Positions 23,707 to 31,748 of a stretch of DNA of 34,137 nt are shown one piece after another (position 1 is the first letter of the stretch; every line of letters starts with the position of its first letter). The notes beneath the pieces were generated by a model. The model was not told the DNA's origin. It saw only the letters and a program-made list of their open reading frames with translations, and searched no databases. The DNA is taken from contig JBCCHF010000054.1 in assembly GCA_039028895.1 (NCBI GenBank), positions 1 to 34,137 of the forward strand. The letters run 5' to 3'. A program made the translations under genes and the position numbers. This DNA is from JAHDCJ01 sp039028895. GTDB taxonomy: Bacteria; Bacteroidota; Bacteroidia; Chitinophagales; Saprospiraceae.

Positions 23707-24810
23707 ATGGATCAAAATCTAATTTACAAAATAGGGTTAACGCTTATTCCAAAAATTGGACCGGTCATTTCAAAAAACCTCCTCTCTCATTGTGGAAGTG
23801 CGGAAGCCGTCTTTTCCGAATCAAAAAAGACTTTGACTAAGGTTCCTGGTGTCGGAACCACCCTTGCAAAGAATATTCTGACCCAAAATGTCTTAAAAAT
23901 TGCCGAAAAGGAAATTTTTAGGATCAAAAAATCTGACATCCAACCATTATTCTACACGGACAAGGCTTATCCTTCCAGATTGAAGCATTATAACGATAGC
24001 CCCCTGATGATTTATTGTAAGGGGCCAGCTGATCTGAATAATTTCCGGATGGTTTCAGTTGTTGGTACCCGGTCTCCTTCTCCTTCCGGAATTTCATTTT
24101 GTGAAAAGTTGATCAATGATCTAAAAAAATTAGAGGTAACCGTCGTTAGCGGAATGGCTTATGGTGTAGATATTGCAGCCCACAAAACCTGCTTAGAACA
24201 TGACATTCCTACTATAGGTGTATTAGGACATGGACTTGGTACGATCTATCCAAGTCAGCATTGGGCTACAGCCCATAAAATGATTGACGAAGGAGCACTG
24301 ATAACCGAATTTCTTTATGATGTCAAACCAGAACGCGCAAATTTCCCCATGCGGAATAGGATAATTGCTGGCATGTGTGATGCGTTGGTCGTCGTTGAAA
24401 CAAAGCGAAAAGGTGGATCCATGATTACCGCTGAATTGGCAAATAGTTATAACAAGGATGTTTTTGCCGTTCCCGGAAGGTTAAAAGACGAAAACTCAAA
24501 AGGCTGTAACCATCTCATAAAAACTCACCAGGCTGCGTTGATCGAATCTGGCAAAGATATTGCTTACGTTATGGGGTGGGATGAAAAGGCTGAATACGAA
24601 AACAACAGGTTGCAACAATCGTTGTTTACTACCCTTAAGGATGAAGAATTTGAAGTAGTTAGTGTTTTAAAGCAAAATGAAAATCTGGGCATCGACAGTT
24701 TATACCAGAAAATTAAAATGTCTCCCGGAGCTTTGTCGTCAACCTTATTAACACTTGAATTCAAGGGCCTCATTAAATCACTTCCCGGGAAAAGATATAC
24801 GCTGGTCTGA
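23707..24810 (+). CDS. dprA: DNA-processing protein DprA
   Basis: 367 residues. N-terminal helix-hairpin-helix segment (LTLIPKIGPVISKNLL, VPGVGTTLAKNI), a Rossmann-like DprA domain (VVGTRSPSPSG, VVSGMAYGVDIAAH, GVLGHGLGTIYP, FPMRNRIIAGMCDALVVVET, KGGSMITAELA) and a C-terminal winged-helix (DML1-like) domain (about 305-367). DprA loads RecA on incoming single-stranded DNA during transformation; the gene is also widespread in species not known to be competent. It is divergent from the SH3-domain gene with 45 bases between the start codons. Confidence 0.95.
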   Translation: MDQNLIYKIGLTLIPKIGPVISKNLLSHCGSAEAVFSESKKTLTKVPGVGTTLAKNILTQNVLKIAEKEIFRIKKSDIQPLFYTDKAYPSRLKHYNDSPLMIYCKGPADLNNFRMVSVVGTRSPSPSGISFCEKLINDLKKLEVTVVSGMAYGVDIAAHKTCLEHDIPTIGVLGHGLGTIYPSQHWATAHKMIDEGALITEFLYDVKPERANFPMRNRIIAGMCDALVVVETKRKGGSMITAELANSYNKDVFAVPGRLKDENSKGCNHLIKTHQAALIESGKDIAYVMGWDEKAEYENNRLQQSLFTTLKDEEFEVVSVLKQNENLGIDSLYQKIKMSPGALSSTLLTLEFKGLIKSLPGKRYTLV

Positions 24811-24852
24811 CCAATAATGAAATGGTAACTTAAGACTTTGTTCAATTTCATA

Positions 24853-24860
24853 TATTTTTG
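24853..24860 (+). promoter_or_regulatory. Candidate -7 promoter element of the alkaline phosphatase gene
   Basis: TATTTTTG matches TAnnTTTG exactly, 41 bases before the ATG. A TTTG lies upstream at 24837-24840 but the 12-base gap is shorter than the usual one. Confidence 0.38.
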
Positions 24861-24901
24861 GAATTCAAACTGACGGAATAACCCTTATTAAGAGAGAGCA
24901 A

Positions 24902-26041
24902 ATGCATAAAACCCTGATACTCCTTGTTACTTTTAGTCTTATCGCCTGCAGTTCAGAAAAAATTGGCAAGCATACCCCAACCCAGTCCGGGGTATTGTCA
25001 ACATCGGCAATTTCTATTTTTGACAAGGAGACTACAAGGCCTAAAAACGTTATCCTCATGGTTGGAGACGGCATGGGGGTAACCCAGATTACTGCCGGCC
25101 TTTATTCTAACAATCAAAAGCTGAATCTTGAGCGATTTAAAATAATTGGCCTTCACAAAAATCATGCTTCCAACAATCTAATTACTGATTCTGCTGCAGG
25201 AGCAACGGCCTTCTCTACGGGTGTTAAGACTTATAATGGGGCGATCGGGGTTGGGCCTGATACCGTAGCCGTAAAAACGATCCTTGAACATGCTGAAGAC
25301 AAAGGCCTGGCTACTGGTCTTGTGGCTACTTCCACTATCGTACACGCTACGCCAGCATCGTTTATCGCCCATCAGCCAAGCCGAAGGATGTATGAAGAAA
25401 TAGCGACCGACTTTCTCAACACAGACATCGAGCTCTTTATTGGTGGCGGGAAAAAATACTTTGACCGTCGATCCGATGGACGTAACCTGATCACAGAATT
25501 GAAAGAAAAAGGCTACCAGGTCGAATCCTATCTTACCAAAGATATCGACCGGGTTAAAGCCAAGGGTGATAGGTTCGCATACTTCACCTCAGACTCTGAC
25601 CCGCTCCCTGTTTCGGCCGGAAGGATTTATCTTCGATATGCCAGTAAATTAGCATTGAGTTTCCTCGATGGGAAAACAGATAATGGTTTTTTTCTCATGA
25701 TTGAAGGTGCTCAGATTGACTGGGGTGGCCATGCTAATGACTCAGATTATATCGTCAGCGAAATGCTGGACTTTGACCGCACCGTAGGGGAAGTACTCGA
25801 CTGGGCTGAGAAAGATGGCGAGACCCTGGTTGTTGTCACTGCGGATCATGAGACTGGTGGTTATTCGATTATCCCGGGCTCTACTCCTGACACTTTAAAA
25901 ACTGCCTTCACTACTGATTACCATACCCTGGACCTCATCCCTGTATTTGCTTACGGACCTGGTGCAGAGGCTTTTGGTGGCATCTATGACAACACCGACA
26001 TTTATGACAAGATGATGGGGGCCTATGGCTGGCGGAAATAA
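24902..26041 (+). CDS. Alkaline phosphatase, lipoprotein
   Basis: 379 residues of the PhoA family. The N-terminus has a lipobox (FSLIAC, lipidated Cys16), so it should be tethered to a membrane outside the cytoplasm. Metal and catalytic motifs: VGDGMG (Asp56), TDSAAGATA with nucleophile Ser97 (E. coli has TDSAASATA), GAQIDWGGHANDSD, and TADHETGG with the zinc-ligand His. It hydrolyses phosphomonoesters to release phosphate. No Pho-box-like repeat was seen upstream. The family in E. coli is longer (about 470), mainly from crown-domain insertions, so this is the compact form. Confidence 0.9.
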   Translation: MHKTLILLVTFSLIACSSEKIGKHTPTQSGVLSTSAISIFDKETTRPKNVILMVGDGMGVTQITAGLYSNNQKLNLERFKIIGLHKNHASNNLITDSAAGATAFSTGVKTYNGAIGVGPDTVAVKTILEHAEDKGLATGLVATSTIVHATPASFIAHQPSRRMYEEIATDFLNTDIELFIGGGKKYFDRRSDGRNLITELKEKGYQVESYLTKDIDRVKAKGDRFAYFTSDSDPLPVSAGRIYLRYASKLALSFLDGKTDNGFFLMIEGAQIDWGGHANDSDYIVSEMLDFDRTVGEVLDWAEKDGETLVVVTADHETGGYSIIPGSTPDTLKTAFTTDYHTLDLIPVFAYGPGAEAFGGIYDNTDIYDKMMGAYGWRK

Positions 26042-26117
26042 TCCCATTTCGTTGCGAAAGCAAATTAAACGACTGTTTCATGCGAAAGGCACTAAAAACT
26101 TGAAAAGGATACCCTGT

Positions 26118-27419
26118 TTATTTTTGACCGAAAAGCAATTTTAGATAGTCATTTAGAAAGACCCCTTCAGGATCGTTTTCTTTTCTTAATTCATGGAATG
26201 CCTCCCATTTGGGATAACTGGCAGCTAGTTGATCCGCATCCAGGAAATGCATTTTTCCCCAATGCGGACGTCCATCAAAATCGCGGAACAAAGCTTCCAT
26301 TTCCCTGAAATAGTAATGATAAGATTTTCCTTTGTAAACGTGGATCGCAATATAAGCAGACGTTCGCTGGTATGCCGGGCTAAGCCAGATATCGTCTCCT
26401 TTTACAAATCGGTGCTCTAGGGGGAAGTGTACCCTGAATTGCTTTTTTTCATTGAGTTGGTAAATGGCTTTCACCACTTCAGGGTAAGCTTCATACGGAA
26501 CATTATATTCCATTTCATTGAACTTGACCAATCGTTTGGTGGCATAAATGCGATGACTGTGATTAATCTTTACCATTTCAGATATTGCGGAAGCGGAAAG
26601 TGCACTCATTTTGGCACTTAAACCAGGTATCAAACGTGTAATTTCGCTTATACCCCAAAAGAAATAGTTTTCAAGTAAAATTTCATTGACATACCTCCCG
26701 AAGCCGTCTTTCTTAACTGGCTTTTCAGTAGTATTCGTTAATCGTATCTGTACCTTATCAGAATACAAAAAGCTAAAAATCTCAAAGTTCCTATTTGAGG
26801 AAGTATAGGAATTAATGTTGATCAACACCTCGTCCAATTGAGCTTTCTGCATGACCATTTCAAGCTTATAAGATGGTTGGAGTGCTAGTTTATAACGGGT
26901 TACAATGCCTATTGATCCCAGGGAGATCAATGTAGCCTTGAAAAGATGGTCATTGTCATTCCCCGAAAGGGTAATCAGTTCTCCTTTACCATTGACCATG
27001 GTTAATCCGACTACCTGGGTCGCTAAATTGCCCAATTCGATACCAGTGCCGTGTGTTCCAGTCATAATAGAGCCAGCTATGGACTGGACATCAACATCGC
27101 CCAGATTTTCCTGGGCAAGATTTTCTTGAAAAAGTAATTCGCCTAGTGCGCGAATCTTGGTACCAGCCCAGACTTCTGCTTCATTTTTTGCCCTATCAAT
27201 TGAAATGAGACCCTGCAATTGATCAAGGCTTAACAAGATTTCGTTGGTATGTACCAATTGGGTAAACGAATGACCGGTACCGACTACACGAATTAACTTA
27301 TTGGAATTCTTAGCCCTGTTAACAATATTGACAATTTCTGCTTCAGACTTTGGAAATAACACTTCCGTAGGGTTACAAACAACAGAACCCGACCAGTTTT
27401 TCCAGGATTTGGCAGCCAT
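26118..27419 (-). CDS. FAD-linked oxidase, D-arabinono-1,4-lactone/alditol oxidase family
   Basis: 433 residues. An N-terminal PCMH-type FAD domain (about 1-175) begins with CNPTEVLFPKSEAEI and holds VVGTGHSFT, whose His50 is the expected covalent FAD attachment site, plus GSIMTGTHGTG. The C-terminal ALO domain ends HWGKMHFLD ... LKLLFGQK. Family members oxidise aldonolactones or alditols (ALO, gulonolactone oxidase, xylitol oxidase) with oxygen or another acceptor. No signal peptide. It is the last gene of a four-gene minus-strand cluster, 16 bases after the transglutaminase-like gene. The exact substrate is not readable. Confidence 0.88.
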   Translation of the reverse strand: MAAKSWKNWSGSVVCNPTEVLFPKSEAEIVNIVNRAKNSNKLIRVVGTGHSFTQLVHTNEILLSLDQLQGLISIDRAKNEAEVWAGTKIRALGELLFQENLAQENLGDVDVQSIAGSIMTGTHGTGIELGNLATQVVGLTMVNGKGELITLSGNDNDHLFKATLISLGSIGIVTRYKLALQPSYKLEMVMQKAQLDEVLININSYTSSNRNFEIFSFLYSDKVQIRLTNTTEKPVKKDGFGRYVNEILLENYFFWGISEITRLIPGLSAKMSALSASAISEMVKINHSHRIYATKRLVKFNEMEYNVPYEAYPEVVKAIYQLNEKKQFRVHFPLEHRFVKGDDIWLSPAYQRTSAYIAIHVYKGKSYHYYFREMEALFRDFDGRPHWGKMHFLDADQLAASYPKWEAFHELRKENDPEGVFLNDYLKLLFGQK

Positions 27420-27435
27420 GCTTTTAGACGGAGAG

Positions 27436-28035
27436 TTAATTTACCACGACATAATCTTTGATGCCGCTTAGCTCTTTGATACATTCTTCTCTGGCGGTCC
27501 AAAGTTTTTCGAGGTTCCAGCGACCAGGCAATTTTGCTTTCTTCATCCAGATGCTAAGGAACGTACGGTGGTAATCTTCCTTGTAATTGGTAATCTGGTG
27601 AGGTGAAATTGTGGTTTCCTCGATTAGTGTTTCGAAAGGAGAATTGTCAGGTGATTCCTGGCAAGTAAAATCGTAACGTTTCTTTTTGTAGCGGATATAG
27701 CAGTGTGCCTCAGGAATATACGACAACCCATATTTCGCCAGAATTGGTTCCACGCCCCTGGTGTTGTCATTGTCCATTTTGTAAATGCCCAGTACCAGTT
27801 CGAGATCATTATGACCATTCTCTTTGGCTAGTTCAACTAACAAGGCATGCTTAGTTGAGCAACTTCCCTTGCCTTCAATCATTACCAACTCAAGCTTATT
27901 CTTGTCCGAAGGACGGCCATAGCTCAGCGATTTGACATAATTAATAGCACCATGAAAGTCACGAATTCCGCGATGTAAAAACTCGAATGATAACTTTCCT
28001 CGGTTGAGGATTATGAAATTAGGGATAGCTTCCAA
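27436..28035 (-). CDS. Transglutaminase-like cytoplasmic protein with Cys-His-Asp triad
   Basis: 199 residues. I do not recognise a named protein, but GKGSCSTKHALLVELA (Cys59), PEAHCYIRY (His111) and KRYDFT (Asp122) appear in the order and spacing of a transglutaminase/papain-like catalytic triad. Such folds act as peptidases, amidases or transamidases. No signal peptide. The start must be TTG at 28033-28035 (or a non-standard codon just upstream), since a stop lies six codons upstream and the next Met is residue 52, inside the conserved region. The FAD oxidase gene follows after 16 bases and the PLP enzyme gene ends 96 bases upstream. Confidence 0.65.
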   Translation of the reverse strand: MEAIPNFIILNRGKLSFEFLHRGIRDFHGAINYVKSLSYGRPSDKNKLELVMIEGKGSCSTKHALLVELAKENGHNDLELVLGIYKMDNDNTRGVEPILAKYGLSYIPEAHCYIRYKKKRYDFTCQESPDNSPFETLIEETTISPHQITNYKEDYHRTFLSIWMKKAKLPGRWNLEKLWTAREECIKELSGIKDYVVVN

Positions 28036-28131
28036 GGGATCGGAAATTTTTTAATTCAGTTGCAAATGGATGGCTAAGTTAGTGAAAATGAAAGATTTAT
28101 ACAAATAGGGGTTTTTTCACCCAAAAATACA

Positions 28132-29325
28132 TCACAGAAATGCAAATCCCTCTCCTCTGTATGTAGGTACTGTTTTTAAAATTTTCCCTTCTGATACGAG
28201 GTGAATTTCATTAAAGTGTTCGCATAATTCACCTGCTTTGCTATGCCTGAAAAAAACGGGGTCACCAAGCGACAATTCGGCTTCTTTACGATACCTGACG
28301 GGGGTCTGAACTTCGCCTGCCATTTCATGCTCAATCAAGCTTGCACCTAAAGGTAAATAGGGCTGTGGTACTTTCTCTTTGCCAATTGATCCTGAAGCCA
28401 CGTAACCGCCTCCCATGCAGGTATATAACTCGGGTTCAGGTTTTCTGACAACTTCTATGGCAAACCCTGCTGCTGGCAAGTGTTTGAACTGTTGATAATT
28501 ATCAAATAAATGTGATGCATAAAACCCTGAACCTACAGTGACCTCGGTAACAACTGGTTCACTGCTGGTTGACTCCAGGCTACCCGTTCCTCCACCATTT
28601 ACAAATGCTGGTTGAAGACCATTTTTTGATAGTAATTCAACGGACTGCTGCCTTTTTTGAGCAATGGTTTTTATCGATTTCCTTTTAAGGAATTTAATAA
28701 TCGAATTCATGAGGAATTGACCAGGCATCTTGTCAGTTACACCAGCCACCTGGGCTTCATACCCCATCAGGCCTGTCAGCTTGACGTGCTTGCAGGATTT
28801 GATTTTTGACACCAGCAATTCCACATCTTTGATAGTTCTTAAAGCTGATCGTTTTACCCCGAACCAGATTCCGGGAAAACGGGTAGACAAATCGAGGTCA
28901 AGGCAGACGTTTATAACGACATCTTGCTTTTTACCTACTTCGTTGATTCGCTCGAAATGTTCGGGAAGGTCAGCCATGAGCGTGAGATCATTCCCTGCTT
29001 TTACTTTCAAGGCTACCGCGTTCAATTCATTAAAATTTACGGCAGGATAACCCATAAGTAAATTCTGAAATCCATGTTCATTTAACCATAACATTTCTCG
29101 TACGGAAAAGCACATTATGCCATCAAACTGTCTGGCACTATCCAAAATTTGCCTCAAGAGATATCGGCAACGAATAGATTTGGAAGCGATGCGAATTGTT
29201 TTATGTCCGGACCGTTTTTTTACGGCTTCTGCATTCCTGAAAAGGAGGTCAAGGTCAACAAATGCGAAAGGCATGGGAAATCCCGAAAAAACAGATTTAT
29301 AGTAATTGTACCCGGGAAGATTCAT
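28132..29325 (-). CDS. PLP-dependent fold-III enzyme (alanine-racemase-like N-domain, amino acid deaminase/aldolase type)
   Basis: 397 residues. The N-terminal TIM barrel resembles alanine racemase: the PLP lysine is expected at Lys49 (RIASKSIRC), with GLMGYEAQVAG, VNGGGTGS and TEVTVGSGFYASHLFD as phosphate-binding and barrel signatures. The C-terminal beta-domain has SLGDPVFFRHSKAGELCEHF, with a His and a Cys that could hold a metal as in D-serine dehydratases and D-threonine aldolases. The chemistry is therefore probably on a D-amino or beta-hydroxy-amino compound. Its ATG lies 3 bases after the ceramidase-like stop, so translation is probably coupled. Cytoplasmic. Confidence 0.82.
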   Translation of the reverse strand: MNLPGYNYYKSVFSGFPMPFAFVDLDLLFRNAEAVKKRSGHKTIRIASKSIRCRYLLRQILDSARQFDGIMCFSVREMLWLNEHGFQNLLMGYPAVNFNELNAVALKVKAGNDLTLMADLPEHFERINEVGKKQDVVINVCLDLDLSTRFPGIWFGVKRSALRTIKDVELLVSKIKSCKHVKLTGLMGYEAQVAGVTDKMPGQFLMNSIIKFLKRKSIKTIAQKRQQSVELLSKNGLQPAFVNGGGTGSLESTSSEPVVTEVTVGSGFYASHLFDNYQQFKHLPAAGFAIEVVRKPEPELYTCMGGGYVASGSIGKEKVPQPYLPLGASLIEHEMAGEVQTPVRYRKEAELSLGDPVFFRHSKAGELCEHFNEIHLVSEGKILKTVPTYRGEGFAFL

Positions 29326-29328
29326 AGA

Positions 29329-31101
29329 TCAGATCCTTGTAGTATCGAAGATACGCAAATCTTCTTCGCGCACCCCATGCCAGATCTCATGTTTATCGAA
29401 AATGCGTGGTTTGGCAGGCGGTTCTTCATCGAAGGAGGTGCCTTTGAAGCGTAGTTCCTTGGGGCGCAACATTTCACCAGCCAATTCTTCAAACCTGGTT
29501 TGGTAGGCGGCTAATGTCCATTTACCGAACAGGGTATGTCCACCTTCGTAATGCTGAAACATATACTCTTCGTGAGTTGTCGTATAACCCGCATATCCAT
29601 TAGCATAAGTGCTCAACATAACTTCTGAGACGCCTCGTTTGGTCAACACCTCTTTAACCGTATTTCTCAAGCGCTGACCTGCCATGGTGGTCATCTCAGC
29701 AGGTACACCCACAATAGCAAATTCACCGATGATCATGATCTGCAAAGGCAATACCTCAGGGGACCAGGGTTTAAATTTGGTGTATCCGGTTTTGTCAAGA
29801 TATTTGAAATATCGAATCACCGGGTCAGCGAAAGCGGGAATGATCAATCGCCTCACTTGTTTAGTACCCATAACATGCCCTGTCCCCATTTCAAGGATAG
29901 CAGATTTTGGATACTGGGATTTGAAGGTATTGAGCATTTCTACTTTTTCCTTGTAGGGCATAAAATGCGACATGAGATATTTGCGGTAAAGCTTAGCCAA
30001 ACCCCAGGAAAATCTGCCGAAGTGACCAACGGCTTTTGACATGCCTGGGCCTTCCCGTGTACCTTCGAGAAAACTTACACCCAAGCAGGCATTGGCTGTG
30101 CGTTGGTGCTTTTTGCCGTCGGCAAACCTGGGAGCGACTTTGACTCTGCTGAAGTCGACATAGATAGTCTCATAGTCGATCTGCCCGGTAATCGCTTTGC
30201 CGGAAAGAGCTTTTTCAAAAATTTCTCGTGCTTTTTCAAATTGCAATTGGCCATTATACCGAGCTGACTCAAAGTCATCTTCATAGCGACCGCGTGTCCA
30301 TTTTTTCCTTTTGTCCCAAACGTAATTGGGTGTAACGTCGCCTGCAGTATCTTGGGCGAAAATGCTGATTATTTTTTCCTTACCGGGAAATAATTCGGAA
30401 TAAGCCTTTTCGAAGTAATCGGCGGCATACCCCTTGTTATCGGAGCAAATACTCGTATTATCATTAGAAATACTGGTCGTGTGAACACCAAACCAGTTGA
30501 GACAACCGATGGGCCTGCCGTCATCTCCTTCAAAACGGAGCATTTTCATCTCACGGTCTACTGCAAGATGTGCTTCATTTTTGCGGACCTTTTGCCGGAC
30601 TTCTTTGTTGGCATTATATGGTTTTAAGGATCGGTTAAAAGCAACATCCACTTTTTCATCAAATGTGCCCTTGCCCATGAAAATTTTGGAAGGCTTGACT
30701 TTTTCTTCAGCAGCCAAGATGACTTCGGCAATACCTTCTGTAAAATGATCAAACACTTCCTGCTTAAAGCCGGAAACCGTGATATTGTAAAAAAAATAAT
30801 GGGTAAATCCGCCTGGTGCGCTATGGGTATGCTGGGCAGTGATCATGATATTGTCATGAGACCATCCTTGTGACCTTTTTGAAACGTATGCTACGATGGC
30901 ATCTTTTAGTCCCATGGTGATAAAACAAACCTCGGCATTTACAAATGCAATTTTCTGGCTGCCCTGTTCTATCACAAAAGCCCTGGCATAGATAGGCGTT
31001 TCGATTGATTTGGTAACATTGTGAAACATCCCATAGCCCAACATTCCGCATCCGTCAAGCAGAATTGTGATATCTCTAATAGCTGAACCTACTTTGTACA
31101 T
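29329..31101 (-). CDS. Neutral/alkaline ceramidase-family hydrolase with Ser-to-Thr nucleophile change
   Basis: 590 residues matching the neutral ceramidase domain. Zinc-site motifs are present: TAQHTHSAPGG (His91, His93), WFGVHTTS (His207), VPAEMTTMAG (Glu ligand) and YANGYAGYTTTHEEY (Tyr ligand). The family hexapeptide GDVSPN, whose Ser is the reported nucleophile, reads GDVTPN here with Thr257 (codon ACA at 30331-30333). Unlike secreted bacterial neutral ceramidases it has no signal peptide and it seems to lack the extra C-terminal domain. It may hydrolyse an N-acyl amine in the cytoplasm, or be a divergent amidase of another substrate. First gene of the four-gene cluster. Confidence 0.85.
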   Translation of the reverse strand: MYKVGSAIRDITILLDGCGMLGYGMFHNVTKSIETPIYARAFVIEQGSQKIAFVNAEVCFITMGLKDAIVAYVSKRSQGWSHDNIMITAQHTHSAPGGFTHYFFYNITVSGFKQEVFDHFTEGIAEVILAAEEKVKPSKIFMGKGTFDEKVDVAFNRSLKPYNANKEVRQKVRKNEAHLAVDREMKMLRFEGDDGRPIGCLNWFGVHTTSISNDNTSICSDNKGYAADYFEKAYSELFPGKEKIISIFAQDTAGDVTPNYVWDKRKKWTRGRYEDDFESARYNGQLQFEKAREIFEKALSGKAITGQIDYETIYVDFSRVKVAPRFADGKKHQRTANACLGVSFLEGTREGPGMSKAVGHFGRFSWGLAKLYRKYLMSHFMPYKEKVEMLNTFKSQYPKSAILEMGTGHVMGTKQVRRLIIPAFADPVIRYFKYLDKTGYTKFKPWSPEVLPLQIMIIGEFAIVGVPAEMTTMAGQRLRNTVKEVLTKRGVSEVMLSTYANGYAGYTTTHEEYMFQHYEGGHTLFGKWTLAAYQTRFEELAGEMLRPKELRFKGTSFDEEPPAKPRIFDKHEIWHGVREEDLRIFDTTRI

Positions 31102-31208
31102 TGATTAGGGTTAGTGAATTAATGTTTCGGGAAGCGCTGGCCTTGAAAAACCGATAGATTTTTCATAGTAAAGGAAGCAAAAATTATGCCTTAAAGAGCA
31201 AAATAAAC

Positions 31209-31216
31209 TACCTTTG
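31209..31216 (+). promoter_or_regulatory. Candidate -7 promoter element of the DUF4293 gene
   Basis: TACCTTTG matches TAnnTTTG exactly, 20 bases before the ATG. It overlaps a short inverted repeat, CTTTG-C-CAAAG (31212-31222). The gap 31102-31236 also has to serve the divergent ceramidase-like operon. Confidence 0.45.
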
Positions 31217-31236
31217 CCAAAGTAAAATTCGCAAAA

Positions 31237-31680
31237 ATGATACAAAGGGTTCAATCCATAATGTTATTGCTGGCGGCTGCCTGTTTCTTTTCACTGTTTA
31301 TGCTGCCATTTGCTTCTACCCCTGATCCGGATCCAAGCATGAATTTCCTTGCTGATGGTGTTTTTAATATCCAGGACAATATCATGTTTATTGTCATGAC
31401 TGCCATTGCCGGAGGTCTTGCATTGATCAATATATTCAACTATAAGAAACGGGGATTGCAACTCAGGATCGGTTATATTCTGATCATCCTGGCTATCCTT
31501 ATTCCACTGCTGGCGTTCCTGTTATTTTTCCAGGAAATGAATGTTCTTTTTGAAGACACCAGGCTTGATGACCAGCTAGGGATTTTTGCGCCTTTTGTTG
31601 CGCTTATTCTTATTGTAATCGCCAATCGGTTTATCAAGAAAGACGATAAACTTGTTCGCTCCATGGATCGTTTGCGCTAG
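31237..31680 (+). CDS. DUF4293 integral membrane protein
   Basis: 147 residues with four predicted transmembrane helices (about 6-26, 47-65, 75-97, 113-129). The conserved start MIQRVQSIMLLLAA and the C-terminal DDKLVRSMDRLR are hallmarks of the DUF4293 family, found in Bacteroidota; its function is unknown. An inner-membrane location is predicted. It is divergent from the ceramidase-like gene and followed 68 bases later by the nuclease gene. Confidence 0.88.
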   Translation: MIQRVQSIMLLLAAACFFSLFMLPFASTPDPDPSMNFLADGVFNIQDNIMFIVMTAIAGGLALINIFNYKKRGLQLRIGYILIILAILIPLLAFLLFFQEMNVLFEDTRLDDQLGIFAPFVALILIVIANRFIKKDDKLVRSMDRLR

Positions 31681-31748
31681 TAGACGCATCTTTTTCAACC
31701 GGATAACGTTATACTATCCAGACTTTTATTGCACACATAGCTTAAATT

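Noticed and set aside
26042..26117. TTTCG-TTG-CGAAA hairpin as a bidirectional terminator between the phosphatase and oxidase genes
   Set aside because: The stem is only 5 bp and no T-run follows on either strand.
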